This document shows, piece by piece, positions 9,648 through 18,378 of a stretch of 32,545 nt of DNA. The position numbers were made by a program, and so were the translations under genes. Location: positions 1 to 32,545 of the forward strand of contig CAJWAW010000007.1 in assembly GCA_913020255.1 (NCBI GenBank). Direction: 5' to 3'. The notes under the pieces are model-generated. The model ran no database searches, had not been told where the DNA came from, and worked only from the letters and a program-made list of their open reading frames with translations. The DNA is from an uncultured Fidelibacterota bacterium. GTDB lineage: Bacteria > Marinisomatota > Marinisomatia > SCGC-AAA003-L08 > GCA-002707645. The stretch's first letter is position 1. Each line of letters starts with the position of its first letter.

Positions 9648-10504
9648 ATATTCCAACCTAAGTTATCTCTAAGTTTTTTATAATAAGAATCCTCATTAAT
9701 AAAACTAATTAATTTTGCTCTAACATTTGATTTGCTTATTTTTATCGAAGTATTATTTTTAATTTTAAAAGAAGATTGTCCATCTGAAAATATTGTAACC
9801 TCATCATCTTTAAAATGTGGCTTAACGGTTACTTTATAAGAATCATTAATAATAATTGGCCTAGATGATAACGTATGTGGAGAAACTGGGGTAATTATAA
9901 TACAGTTAACAGATGGAGAAACTATAGGTCCACCAGCAGATAAAGAATAAGCTGTAGAGCCCATAGGAGTAGAAATAATCAATCCATCACAGCTATAATT
10001 ATTTAAAAATTCATCATTAATATACACTTCTATTGATAATAATCTTGAAAGCTCAGTTCTTCTAATAAACAATTCATTAAATCCTGTTAATTTATTTTTT
10101 TTATTTCCAGATGTACTAAAAGATGATTCAATTAAACATTTATTATCATAATCAATTGAATTATTTTTAAATATAGTTTCAATAAAATTTCTATAATTAG
10201 TAGAATTCATTTTATTTAAAAATCCTAAATTCCCAATATGAATACCTAATATAGGAATTTGTTTTTCTTTCATTCTATTAATTGCTGACAGAATAGCACC
10301 ATCTCCTCCAATACAAATAACAAAGTCAATAGCATTATTTGGTAAATAAATATCATCAAAAAGGTATTTATTGTTTTCAGGTACCTTAAGGCAATTATCT
10401 AAATAAAGTGTATGCTCATTATAAGATTCAAAAAGTAAAATCAAATCATTCAATATTGGTAAAAATTTGTTTTTCCTAAAATTTCCTGTGCAAATAATAT
10501 TCAC
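9644..10504 (-). CDS. nadK: NAD kinase
   Basis: Cytosolic kinase phosphorylating NAD to NADP. The 286-residue length is typical. The sequence shows the GGDG nucleotide motif (66-69), the TGFNE motif (140-144) and the conserved STPMGSTAYSLSAGGPIV (178-195), followed by the usual C-terminal beta-rich domain with SDGQ. The start is GTG at 10504, giving a GTGA overlap with the xseB stop; no alternative ATG lies before the GGDG motif, and a strong AGAAGGAG lies 13 bases upstream. Placement in the same translational run as xseA and xseB is shared by several bacterial lineages. No unusual features besides the start codon. Confidence 0.95.
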   Translation of the reverse strand: MNIICTGNFRKNKFLPILNDLILLFESYNEHTLYLDNCLKVPENNKYLFDDIYLPNNAIDFVICIGGDGAILSAINRMKEKQIPILGIHIGNLGFLNKMNSTNYRNFIETIFKNNSIDYDNKCLIESSFSTSGNKKNKLTGFNELFIRRTELSRLLSIEVYINDEFLNNYSCDGLIISTPMGSTAYSLSAGGPIVSPSVNCIIITPVSPHTLSSRPIIINDSYKVTVKPHFKDDEVTIFSDGQSSFKIKNNTSIKISKSNVRAKLISFINEDSYYKKLRDNLGWNI

Positions 10505-10728
10505 TGATCTAATTTTACTCCTTCTTTAGTTTTAATTAATTTGGAAATTTTATCTTCAACTTTAGAAAGTTCTTTATTGCAGAAATTCATTAACATAGTT
10601 CCCCTTTCAAAAGCTGTAACTATTTCATTTAATGATATTTTATCATTATCAATTGTATCAACTAATTGCTCTAACTCAATCATAGCAGATTCAAAAGTTA
10701 AATTGTTTTCATTTTTATTTTTTTTCAT
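10501..10728 (-). CDS. xseB: Exodeoxyribonuclease VII small subunit
   Basis: Small subunit that associates with XseA to degrade single-stranded DNA into oligonucleotides. The 75-residue size and the pattern LTFESAMIELEQLVDTID, LNEIVTAFERGTML and KELSKVEDKI match the XseB family helical hairpin. It overlaps the end of xseA by 14 bases and has AAGGA about 6 bases before its ATG. Its 3' end overlaps nadK by four bases. The adjacency of the two subunits is the usual arrangement and makes the call secure. Confidence 0.92.
   Translation of the reverse strand: MKKNKNENNLTFESAMIELEQLVDTIDNDKISLNEIVTAFERGTMLMNFCNKELSKVEDKISKLIKTKEGVKLDQ
10518..10525 (-). promoter_or_regulatory. Shine-Dalgarno sequence supporting the GTG start of nadK
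   Basis: On the minus strand the eight bases read AGAAGGAG and lie 13 bases before the GTG at 10504, inside the end of xseB. Together with the GTGA stop-start overlap it supports GTG initiation, because no in-frame ATG precedes the GGDG motif. It also shows that this organism uses anti-Shine-Dalgarno pairing at least sometimes. Confidence 0.7.
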
Positions 10729-11902
10729 AAATATCCTTAATTACCGATTTTATATATCCATTATTTAATTCTATACAAATTTCTTCATTTACACTTATAT
10801 CATTTATATTTTTAATAACAACTTCATTTTTTTTGACTAAAGCAAAACCCATTTTTTTTATTTTATCTATACTAATCGAAGAAAATATCTTTTTATACAA
10901 ATTTAATTTAATCTTAGACTTATTAAGTTTATGAATAGTTGAATTATTCAAAGATTGATAGCAATATTTAACTTTATTTTGTTTGGTTGTAAATATAGAA
11001 TAATTATTTTTTCTCGTTAATGAATTTAAAAATTTTTCAAAAATTATTTTATTTTTATCAACTTTGTTTTGTATTAATTTAAATAAACTATTATAAATCG
11101 CATCAATTTGAAAATTTATATCAACTTTATCAATACAAACGATTTCAGCTGCTTCAGAAGGTGTAGAAGCTCTGAAATCAGATACAAAATCACATAAAGT
11201 AAAATCAGTTTCATGACCTACCGCAGATATAATTGGAATAGTACATTCATATATTCTTCTTGTAAGATTTTCAGAATTAAATCCCATTAAATCTTCAAAG
11301 CTACCTCCCCCTCTAGCAATAATTATAACATCAACATCTTTATATTCAATAAATTCATTTAAACCAGACAATAAATCATTTGAAGATTGTAATCCGTTTA
11401 CTTTAGTATCTCTAACAATAATTTTTATATATGAAGCTCTCCTTTTAATTATATTAACCAAATCTTTAATTACAGATCCGTTTAAAGATGTGATAATTCC
11501 AATTTTTTTTGGGAACTTAGGTAAATCTTTCTTAACCTGAGTTGAAAACAATCCTTCTTGCTCAAGTTTATTTTTCAATTTTATATAATTAAGCCATAAC
11601 TTACCTTTTCCAGTTTCAAAAATTGAATTAACTTTAATTTGATAATTACCTTTAGCAACATATAAATCAACATCTCCATTTATAGTTACTTCTAATCCAT
11701 CTTGTATATCATTCAAAATATTAAAAGATACACATGATACTTGAGATTTATTATCTTTTAATGTAAAGTAGGTATAACCTGAAGGATAAGTCTTAAATGA
11801 TGAAATTTCACCCCTAACCCAAATATTATTAAATTTATTCCTAAGATAAGTAGAACTTTGATTATTTAATTGTGTAACTGTATATATAAGTTGATTATTC
11901 AT
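10715..11902 (-). CDS. xseA: Exodeoxyribonuclease VII large subunit
   Basis: Catalytic subunit of exonuclease VII, which cuts single-stranded DNA processively from both ends. From the ATG at 11902 the protein has 395 residues, a usual length. The N-terminal OB-fold includes WVRGEISSFKTYPSGYTYFTLKD and the SCVSFN strand. The central nuclease domain has IGIITSLNGSVIKD, IIIARGGGSFEDL and SAVGHETDFTLCDFVSDFRASTPSEAAE. The Lys-rich C-terminal half is the expected helical region that binds XseB. A longer reading starts at TTG (11911), but that codon lies in the tail of the upstream terminator hairpin, so I prefer the ATG. It is the first gene after that terminator and leads the run down to purL. 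Only 10 bases separate the ATG from the hairpin stem. Confidence 0.94.
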   Translation of the reverse strand: MNNQLIYTVTQLNNQSSTYLRNKFNNIWVRGEISSFKTYPSGYTYFTLKDNKSQVSCVSFNILNDIQDGLEVTINGDVDLYVAKGNYQIKVNSIFETGKGKLWLNYIKLKNKLEQEGLFSTQVKKDLPKFPKKIGIITSLNGSVIKDLVNIIKRRASYIKIIVRDTKVNGLQSSNDLLSGLNEFIEYKDVDVIIIARGGGSFEDLMGFNSENLTRRIYECTIPIISAVGHETDFTLCDFVSDFRASTPSEAAEIVCIDKVDINFQIDAIYNSLFKLIQNKVDKNKIIFEKFLNSLTRKNNYSIFTTKQNKVKYCYQSLNNSTIHKLNKSKIKLNLYKKIFSSISIDKIKKMGFALVKKNEVVIKNINDISVNEEICIELNNGYIKSVIKDIYEKK

Positions 11903-11908
11903 TTTATA

Positions 11909-11948
11909 CAAAAATAGCCCATTTATAAAAAATTATAAATGGGCTATT
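11909..11948 (-). terminator. Hairpin terminator after the mS38-like gene
   Basis: A perfect 16-bp inverted repeat occupies 11913-11928 and 11933-11948 around a four-base loop. Read on the minus strand the right arm carries GGGCTATT and is followed by a run of T (five Ts counting the last two of the stem), the shape of an intrinsic terminator for minus-strand transcription. It starts 25 bases after the stop of the mS38-like gene. Stem stability is limited because only four of the pairs are G-C. On the plus strand the downstream bases are not T-rich, so I orient it on the minus strand. It could also act as an attenuator for xseA. Confidence 0.75.
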
Positions 11949-11973
11949 ACTTCTTAATTCATTAAATGGATAT

Positions 11974-12069
11974 TTATCTAACTTTCTTTTTATGTCTATT
12001 AGATCTTAAACGTTTTTTGTGTTTATGAGTATTCATTTTTTTCTTTTTTCTTTTTTTACCACAAGGCAT
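11974..12069 (-). CDS. mS38/bS22-like (AURKAIP1/COX24 domain) tiny basic protein
   Basis: A 31-residue, almost entirely basic protein beginning MPCGKKRKKKKMNTHKHKKR and ending NRHKKKVR; all but a few residues are Lys, Arg or His. This matches the short AURKAIP1/COX24-domain protein found in Bacteroidota and relatives, related to the mitochondrial small-subunit protein mS38 and comparable to mycobacterial bS22. It would bind 16S rRNA in the small ribosomal subunit. The start is ATG at 12069 with GAGGG 11 bases upstream, five bases after the HU stop; the stop is TAA at 11974. It is the last gene before the hairpin terminator. Because it is so small it is easily missed by gene callers. The family pattern is distinctive despite the size. 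Confidence 0.85.
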   Translation of the reverse strand: MPCGKKRKKKKMNTHKHKKRLRSNRHKKKVR

Positions 12070-12074
12070 AGCTA

Positions 12075-12368
12075 TTAAAACCCTCTTATTATTTTATTAT
12101 TAATGTAACTTTTAAAAATTTTAGATACTTTGAAAAATGGAATATGACGTTCATCCAATCTAACAGTTTTATTAGTTAGTGGATTACGTGCATCACGAGC
12201 ATTTCTTTTTTTAACGATAAAACTACCGAAACCCCTCATATCAACTTTTTCACCATTAGATAAAGAAGTCTTAATTGAATTAATAATATTATCTAAAACT
12301 AATTCTACTTCAACATTAGTAAAACCTGTGTTTTTTGAAACTTCTTTAACCAAATCGTTCTTTGTCAT
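12075..12368 (-). CDS. HU/IHF-family DNA-binding protein
   Basis: Small histone-like protein that bends and compacts DNA. The 97-residue protein has the N-terminal helical dimerisation part (MTKNDLVKEVSKNTGFTN), then GEKVDMRGFGSF, RNARDARNPLTNKTVRL and the C-terminal helix, the standard HU/IHF fold. The RNP in the beta-arm with the following T is the conserved DNA-intercalating tip. It follows sppA by four bases and precedes the mS38-like gene by five, so the three are probably co-transcribed. I cannot separate HU from IHF-like paralogues by eye, so I give no gene symbol. No clear Shine-Dalgarno precedes it. Confidence 0.93.
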   Translation of the reverse strand: MTKNDLVKEVSKNTGFTNVEVELVLDNIINSIKTSLSNGEKVDMRGFGSFIVKKRNARDARNPLTNKTVRLDERHIPFFKVSKIFKSYINNKIIRGF

Positions 12369-12372
12369 AATT

Positions 12373-13218
12373 TTAATTATTGTATAAATACATAGGGATG
12401 TTATCCATTGTATTTAACCAAATTTTAGATTCATCAAATAACATCTTTATTAATCCACCTTTTTTATCTTTAGGATAAACAAGATTCGTACTACCTGATA
12501 TATTAGCTAAATTCTTTGATATATTCAAAGCATCTTCAAATGTTCCAATACTATCAATTAAACCTAACTCATAGGCTTGTTTGCCAGTGAATATTCTTCC
12601 ATCCGTCATACTAGATAATTTATCAATATTAAGATTTCTTTGAACAGAAACTTCTTTAACAAATTGAGAATGTAAATCATTAACAATTTCTTGAAAAAAA
12701 ACATTTTCATCATCAGTTGGATTTCGATAAGGAGATCCAGCATCTTTCATTTTACCACTTTTAACTGTATTGAACTTTAATCCTACTTTATCTACTAATT
12801 CTCTGGCTATAGGAAAATTAATAATAACTCCTATTGATCCAGTTATACTGCCTGGATTAGCTATAATCTCATCAGCTCCAATTGCAATATAATAACCACC
12901 AGAGGCAGCAACAGAACTTATTGATGCAATAATAGGCTTTTTATTTTGAAAAGATATAGCTTTAACTTTTTCATAAATCTCTTGACTTGGTGCAACGGCA
13001 CCACCAGGTGTATCCAAGCGAAGTATAATTGATTTAATATCAGAACGATTATTAAATTCATCTAAGGATTTAATAATATCTTTTGAATCCATTATAGTAC
13101 CTTTAATTTCAATAACACCAATATTGTCTTCACTAGGTTCAAAATCATAAGAAATTGATAAAAGCATTACCATTAGTATTGAAAATAAGATTAGATATTT
13201 TTTTTTATTTTTAATCAT
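12373..13218 (-). CDS. sppA: Signal peptide peptidase SppA-like serine protease (S49)
   Basis: Membrane-anchored protease that degrades cleaved signal peptides. The 281-residue protein starts with basic residues and a hydrophobic segment of about residues 8-22, then a single S49 domain as in short bacterial SppA rather than the double-length E. coli enzyme. DTPGG is at 69-73. The nucleophile is S106 in VAASGGYY (103-110), and the catalytic Lys is K158 in SGKMKDAGSPYR, aligned with Bacillus SppA Lys199. GSITGSIGV (123-131) and the GRIFTGKQAYELGLID block are also present. Its ATG overlaps the stop of the mltD-like gene as ATGA, suggesting coupled translation. Confidence 0.92.
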   Translation of the reverse strand: MIKNKKKYLILFSILMVMLLSISYDFEPSEDNIGVIEIKGTIMDSKDIIKSLDEFNNRSDIKSIILRLDTPGGAVAPSQEIYEKVKAISFQNKKPIIASISSVAASGGYYIAIGADEIIANPGSITGSIGVIINFPIARELVDKVGLKFNTVKSGKMKDAGSPYRNPTDDENVFFQEIVNDLHSQFVKEVSVQRNLNIDKLSSMTDGRIFTGKQAYELGLIDSIGTFEDALNISKNLANISGSTNLVYPKDKKGGLIKMLFDESKIWLNTMDNIPMYLYNN

Positions 13219-14804
13219 TTATAAAGAGTTAATTTTTGTCCTATTCTAATATTTGTACCTCTTAGACCATTCCACTTTTTAATTTTAGAAATTGAAATTT
13301 TATATTTAACTGCAATCTCACTTAGTGTATCACCTCCTTTAACAATGTAAATATGCTTAACAGGTTGCGACTTATACTTTTTAGCTCCGAAAGGTATTTT
13401 TATATTTTTACCTGCTCTTAATGGCTTGTTTCTATCTAAATTGTTTAATTCACAAATAGCAGTTATTGTTGTATTATTCCTTGTAGCTAAAAGCCAATAA
13501 CTTTCACCGGGTTTTACCTTATGATTTACTATATATGAACCTTCAGATTTTGATTCAGGAATTCGAGCGAATAAAGAATCAAAGTCAGGACTACATTCAA
13601 CAGGCATTCTAAAAGGATAGCTTTTATCTCCATTTATATAGACAATATCTCTTAAAAGTTCTGAATTATACAGTTTAAGTTTTTTAACATCAATTCCACT
13701 ACATTTAGAAATATCGCTTATTTTGACTGTTTTATTAATATTATATATTTTCCAATTAAAATTAGGATCAGGATTAATTTTAAAATTATATTTCTCAGGA
13801 TTTTTTGAGATAAAAATAATTGCTAAAATACTCGGTATGTAATTTTGAGTTTCTTTTGGTAGATTTTTTAATTCCCAGAAATTTTTAGTCTTAAAATAAT
13901 TAATATGTCTTTTAACACGTGTTTCGCCACAATTATATGCAGCAAATGCTAAATACCAATCACCGAATTCTTTATATAATCTTTTTAGATATTTACAGGC
14001 AGCTCGTGTTGATTTTTCAAAATCTCTACGTTCATCAACATAATAATTTTTTTTTAAACCAAAAGCCTTAGCAGTACTTGATATAAACTGCCATGGGCCA
14101 ACAGCTGAAGCCCATGATTGTGCATCTGTTTTCAAACCACTTTCAACCATAGCAACATAAAAAACTTCTGGTGGTAAACCCTCATCCTTTAATATAGGTA
14201 AAATAATTTCTTTATACTTACTTTCTCTATTTAACCATCTTTGAATATGAGGTCTACCTTGATTTTGATAATACTTAATAATACTTGCAACTCTCTTATT
14301 ATAAGTTATAGGTACATGCCCAGGAATAATTTCAACTGTTTCCTCAATATCTATTATATCTTCTAAATCTTGACTGTAAATATATTGTTCTAATTTATCT
14401 TTAAAAACAGCTGTTGATAAACCAGATTCAGTATGATCAACAGAGCTTACCTTATTATCATAATATTCAATAGAGGCTGATAGTAAATTTTGATATTTCA
14501 CTTTTACTATATCAGGTACATTTTTACTAATTTCCTCTAATTGAGCTAAGGCCTGAAATAAATTATCAAAATGGTACAATGTATTTAAAGTATCACCTTT
14601 TAAATCAGCAATAATTGCATCTGCATAAAATAATTTTGATTCGGTTAATAATTGTTCAAACAAATTATCTTCTAAAAATTCTAATGAGTCAGCTAATGAT
14701 AGATTTCGAGAATAATCAGAATCGATGGAATCTGAGATTATATCATTTGAAAACACCAAACAGATAGATACAAATAAAAAAGGTATTTTAAAGAAATTAC
14801 ACAT
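13215..14804 (-). CDS. MltD-like membrane-associated lytic murein transglycosylase
   Basis: Cell-wall hydrolase that cleaves the MurNAc-GlcNAc bond of peptidoglycan with 1,6-anhydro products. The 529-residue protein has a signal peptide (about 1-20) without a clear lipobox. The SLT domain covers about 195-330 with catalytic E221 in VAMVESGLK, SAVGPWQFI and the AFAAYNCGETRV block. Two LysM domains follow, at about 425-472 and 484-528, for peptidoglycan binding. Residues 340-420 contain an additional MltD-type linker region. This SLT-plus-LysM arrangement is characteristic of MltD. It overlaps the 3' end of serS by 8 bases and the start of sppA by 4. I find no truncation. Confidence 0.9.
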   Translation of the reverse strand: MCNFFKIPFLFVSICLVFSNDIISDSIDSDYSRNLSLADSLEFLEDNLFEQLLTESKLFYADAIIADLKGDTLNTLYHFDNLFQALAQLEEISKNVPDIVKVKYQNLLSASIEYYDNKVSSVDHTESGLSTAVFKDKLEQYIYSQDLEDIIDIEETVEIIPGHVPITYNKRVASIIKYYQNQGRPHIQRWLNRESKYKEIILPILKDEGLPPEVFYVAMVESGLKTDAQSWASAVGPWQFISSTAKAFGLKKNYYVDERRDFEKSTRAACKYLKRLYKEFGDWYLAFAAYNCGETRVKRHINYFKTKNFWELKNLPKETQNYIPSILAIIFISKNPEKYNFKINPDPNFNWKIYNINKTVKISDISKCSGIDVKKLKLYNSELLRDIVYINGDKSYPFRMPVECSPDFDSLFARIPESKSEGSYIVNHKVKPGESYWLLATRNNTTITAICELNNLDRNKPLRAGKNIKIPFGAKKYKSQPVKHIYIVKGGDTLSEIAVKYKISISKIKKWNGLRGTNIRIGQKLTLYK

Positions 14805-16056
14805 TATTATTATCTATATATTTTAATAAATTTTCTGGATAATCAATTTCTCCTGATTTGGTTTGATATGTTTCTAATAAGCTTATAAAAAGTCTTGGGG
14901 TTGCAAGACCGGAACCATTTAATGTATGTATAAATTCTAACTTTCCAGTATTATTATTTCTAAACTTCATATTTCCTCTTGATGATTGAAATGATTCAAA
15001 ATTAGAGCAACTAGATACTTCAAGATACTTGTTTTCAAATGGTGACCAAACCTCTATATCATAGCATTTGGCTGCTGAAAATGACAAATCACCTGAAGCA
15101 AGCACAACAACTCTATAGTGCAAATTTAATGATTGAAGTATCTTCTCAGCATCACTTAATAATAATTCTAGCTCTCTATATGATTCATCAGGGTGTACAA
15201 ATTTAACAAGTTCTACTTTATTAAATTGATGTAGTCTTAATAACCCTTTAGTATCCTTACCATAACTACCAGCTTCCCTTCTAAAACAAGAGCTATATGC
15301 AACATATTTTTTTGGTAAATCGATTTCTAAAAATTGCTCATCACGATGCATGTTAGTTATAGGAACTTCAGCTGTTGGTATACAATATAAATTATCATTC
15401 TCGATATAATACATATCATCTTTAAATTTAGGTAAATTTCCTGTGGTCTTTGGTGATGTAGATGAAACTAAAAATGGTGGAAATAGCTCTTCATATCCAT
15501 TAGAAGTGTGAGCATCTAACATGAAATTAATTAAACTTCGTTCTAATTTAGCCCCCTTGTTCGTGTATAATGGAAAACCTGCACCAGATATTTTTGCACC
15601 TCTTTTAAAATCAACCAAGGAATTTAATTCACACAATGTTTTATGATCTTTAATATCAAAATCATATTTTGGTTTTTGACCCCATTCTCTTATAATTAAA
15701 TTTTCAGTTTCATCTCCAATAGGAACATCTTCATTAACAATATTAGGAACATATAATAACTTTTCATTTAATTCAATTAATATAGCATTTAATTCATTAT
15801 CATTATCTTTAATATCAATTGATAAATCTTTCATATCAGATATAAGATTGGCAGTATTTTTATTAGACTTTTTATAATTTGATATTTTATTGTTAATTGA
15901 ATTTCTTGTGGCTTTCATTTTCTCAACAGTTTGGATAATAGAAATTCTTTTTTGATCTAAATCAATTATTTGATCTAGATTGCAATCAACATTCTTTTGA
16001 ATTATAGATCGCTTTACTAATTCAATATTTTCTTTAATATATTTTAAACTAAGCAT
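14797..16056 (-). CDS. serS: Seryl-tRNA synthetase
   Basis: Class II synthetase that charges tRNA-Ser. The 419-residue length is typical. Residues 1-105 form the N-terminal coiled-coil arm that grips the long variable arm of tRNA-Ser, rich in Lys and Glu. The catalytic domain has PTAEVPI (227-233), motif 2 FRREAGSYGKDTKGLLRLHQF (from 258) and motif 3 NGSGLATPR (380-388) with the conserved Arg. The motif-3 stretch reads ATPRLF rather than the common AVGR type, a minor deviation. It sits between the polysaccharide cluster and the mltD gene. A 38-bp gap separates it from the GT4 gene and has AT-rich promoter-like sequence but nothing convincing. Confidence 0.97.
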   Translation of the reverse strand: MLSLKYIKENIELVKRSIIQKNVDCNLDQIIDLDQKRISIIQTVEKMKATRNSINNKISNYKKSNKNTANLISDMKDLSIDIKDNDNELNAILIELNEKLLYVPNIVNEDVPIGDETENLIIREWGQKPKYDFDIKDHKTLCELNSLVDFKRGAKISGAGFPLYTNKGAKLERSLINFMLDAHTSNGYEELFPPFLVSSTSPKTTGNLPKFKDDMYYIENDNLYCIPTAEVPITNMHRDEQFLEIDLPKKYVAYSSCFRREAGSYGKDTKGLLRLHQFNKVELVKFVHPDESYRELELLLSDAEKILQSLNLHYRVVVLASGDLSFSAAKCYDIEVWSPFENKYLEVSSCSNFESFQSSRGNMKFRNNNTGKLEFIHTLNGSGLATPRLFISLLETYQTKSGEIDYPENLLKYIDNNNV

Positions 16057-16094
16057 TTAAGTTTTATTTTAATAATATTGGTTGAAAATTCGTT

Positions 16095-17171
16095 TCATAA
16101 AGATAAAATATTTTTAAGAGTTTTAATAGTTTTAATAGAAGTATTTTTCCATGAGTATCTTTTGGATACCTCATATCCTTTTTGAACAAGTTTATCAGTA
16201 AAAGATTTATTGTTAAATAAATATTCAATTTTTTCTGTCAAGTCATGATAATTATTATTTTCAAAGTAAAAAGCTCCATCAGAACATATTTCTGGGATAG
16301 ATGCTACTTTTGAAGCTAGGACAGGACAACCGCAAGCCATAGCTTCAAGCGGAGTAAAACCAAATCCTTCATAAGTTGACGCTAGTATATATAATCTTGA
16401 AGAATTATAATAATCCATCAAATCTATTGTATTACTATAATTAATAATATATATATTTTTATGATTATTAATAATATTAATTGACTCATTATCTAAACTC
16501 TCTATTTGTCCGCCAACAATATATAAATTAATATTGTTCTTATTTTTCAGATTAATAAAAGATTTAATAATTAAAGAAATATTTTTATGCTTTTTAAAGT
16601 TTCCAACATATAAAATATTATTAGTATTATAATAATTGTTTGTTGAATTCCATTTTTTTTCTAATCCATTGTATATAACAGTAATTTTATTATTTTTTAT
16701 TTTAGTATGCTTTAATATTTCTTTTTTAGAGAAATTTGAAACTGTAATAATATTACATCTTTTATTTTTAATTATTTTCAACATAAAAAAACAGTACAAC
16801 TTTCTAAAAATATTAAAAATTGAGTTGTCTACTAAATGATATATATCATGAATTGTAACTAAAATATTTCTATTTAATAAAATTGGAATATTATAATGAG
16901 GAGACCAATATAATAAAAACTTTTTAGGTAGCTTTAAAGGTATTTCTAATTGTTCAGAAAATGTATATATATTCGATTTCAAAGTGATTATACTATAGTT
17001 ATTATGTTTAATTTTTTTAAAAAAATTTGAATAATTATTTTTATTATTTGTTAATAATAAAAAATTATAATTTGTAAGTGAATTTATTATTTTTGGTATA
17101 ATATTTTGAATATATGTGCCAATACCAGAATTTTCAATCATTCTTATATCAATTACTATTTTGTTATTCAT
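16095..17171 (-). CDS. GT4-family glycosyltransferase
   Basis: Retaining nucleotide-sugar glycosyltransferase of the GT-B fold. The 358-residue protein has a GGxG-like NSGIGTY loop (14-20), the central ITVSNFSKK and VIYNGL motifs with LYVGNFKKHKN at the start of the C-terminal Rossmann domain, and the EX7E motif as E268 to E276 in YEGFGFTPLEAMACGCPVLAS. This resembles WbdA/mannosyltransferase-type GT4 enzymes. It has no signal peptide or membrane span, so it would act on the cytoplasmic face. It overlaps the polymerase gene by 8 bases and is the last gene of the polysaccharide cluster. Sugar donor and acceptor cannot be read from the sequence. Confidence 0.88.
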   Translation of the reverse strand: MNNKIVIDIRMIENSGIGTYIQNIIPKIINSLTNYNFLLLTNNKNNYSNFFKKIKHNNYSIITLKSNIYTFSEQLEIPLKLPKKFLLYWSPHYNIPILLNRNILVTIHDIYHLVDNSIFNIFRKLYCFFMLKIIKNKRCNIITVSNFSKKEILKHTKIKNNKITVIYNGLEKKWNSTNNYYNTNNILYVGNFKKHKNISLIIKSFINLKNKNNINLYIVGGQIESLDNESINIINNHKNIYIINYSNTIDLMDYYNSSRLYILASTYEGFGFTPLEAMACGCPVLASKVASIPEICSDGAFYFENNNYHDLTEKIEYLFNNKSFTDKLVQKGYEVSKRYSWKNTSIKTIKTLKNILSL

Positions 17172-18378
17172 TTTTAAGATTAAAATTAAATTTGTAAAAT
17201 AAAAAAATTATAAACCAAAATATTGGTTCAGAATTCAATTGATAAAAAACATTAAAGAAAAACAATCCGAAAATGATTGGTATTAAAAAATTTTTGTTGT
17301 TTGAATATAATGGCACAATAAAAGTAAATAATAATAAAAACAATGAATTAAAAAGACCTGATTCAACCAATGATGTAATATACATTGAATGATAATTACC
17401 ATATTTACTCCCGCTCCAATAATATCCATCAATTAACATGTAAGAAGTACCATGACCAGATCCCAAAAATAAAATTTTAATATCATTAAAGGCTGTAATA
17501 ATTCCCTCAATAATTAATTTAATATGTATTCCAGATGATGAGAACCTAGAAAAATCAAATATATCTAATCGCTCTTTTACAGTTAATTCAATATTAATAT
17601 ATTCATAAAAATGAAGTAAAAAAGTAATGGTAATAAAAATAGAGAATAAAAATGATAAATATTTAATTAATTTCAGCCTATCCTTTTGTTTATTATTGAA
17701 AAAATAAAATAAAAAAACCATAAAGATCATAAGATAAACTGTTCTTGAAAAACTAAATAAAACAAAAATAGAATTCATAAATAAAATTATTTTTATCAAT
17801 TTATTTTTATCAGCAAAAAAATATATAATATATGTAAAAAACAGAAGAATTACTGTTCCACGATTAACATCTGAACAATATCCACCGAATCTTGGAACAA
17901 AATATGCTATTTCATCTGGTTCAAAATCGATCATAGATGGATTAATATCAAGATAAGAAAACCAGTTAAGTGCTAAAATGAAATTAAATAGATAAAAAAT
18001 AATTGAACCTAATATACTTGATTTTACTAATATATCAACTAGCTGATTCGTAGAGTAATAAGATAGCATAGTTAAAGATGTAATTACAATGAATAATATC
18101 AAAGTAAATCTTTTTAATGACAAGTAAATATCAATTGAAAAAAATATGCTAATAATCAGTGTTAAAGAATATAGCATAAAAATAATTGAAATTCTCTCAA
18201 ACCAATCAAAATTCAATTTGTCAATATGAAAAATAAATACAAAAGAATTAAAAATAAGTGCAGTTAATATAAAAGGTGTAAAAATAAAATATTCAAATGA
18301 ATCAGGAAAAAAGTTAATTCTATCCGCACCAATAAATGCTATCATCAATATTGTGAATATATAGATTATATTCCTCAT
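17164..18378 (-). CDS. O-antigen polymerase/ligase-like membrane protein (Wzy/WaaL family)
   Basis: A 404-residue polytopic protein with about 10-11 hydrophobic segments. The signature is near the C-terminus: LFLGSGHGTS (303-312), then NYHSMYITSLVESGLFN (328-344), where H330 and E339 fit the H-x-x-Y and ...E-x-G-L pattern of the Wzy/WaaL family. SRTVYL (211-216) is another typical loop. It would polymerise undecaprenyl-linked repeat units or ligate glycan to an acceptor on the periplasmic side. Its ATG overlaps the GT2 stop (ATGA) and its stop overlaps GT4, so it is locked in this cluster. Polymerase versus ligase cannot be decided here. Confidence 0.82.
   Translation of the reverse strand: MRNIIYIFTILMIAFIGADRINFFPDSFEYFIFTPFILTALIFNSFVFIFHIDKLNFDWFERISIIFMLYSLTLIISIFFSIDIYLSLKRFTLILFIVITSLTMLSYYSTNQLVDILVKSSILGSIIFYLFNFILALNWFSYLDINPSMIDFEPDEIAYFVPRFGGYCSDVNRGTVILLFFTYIIYFFADKNKLIKIILFMNSIFVLFSFSRTVYLMIFMVFLFYFFNNKQKDRLKLIKYLSFLFSIFITITFLLHFYEYINIELTVKERLDIFDFSRFSSSGIHIKLIIEGIITAFNDIKILFLGSGHGTSYMLIDGYYWSGSKYGNYHSMYITSLVESGLFNSLFLLLFTFIVPLYSNNKNFLIPIIFGLFFFNVFYQLNSEPIFWFIIFLFYKFNFNLKNE

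Noticed and set aside
16057..16094. Possible promoter or terminator between GT4 and serS
   Set aside because: No inverted repeat or T-run, and only a generic TATTAT-like hexamer on the minus strand. Too weak to report.
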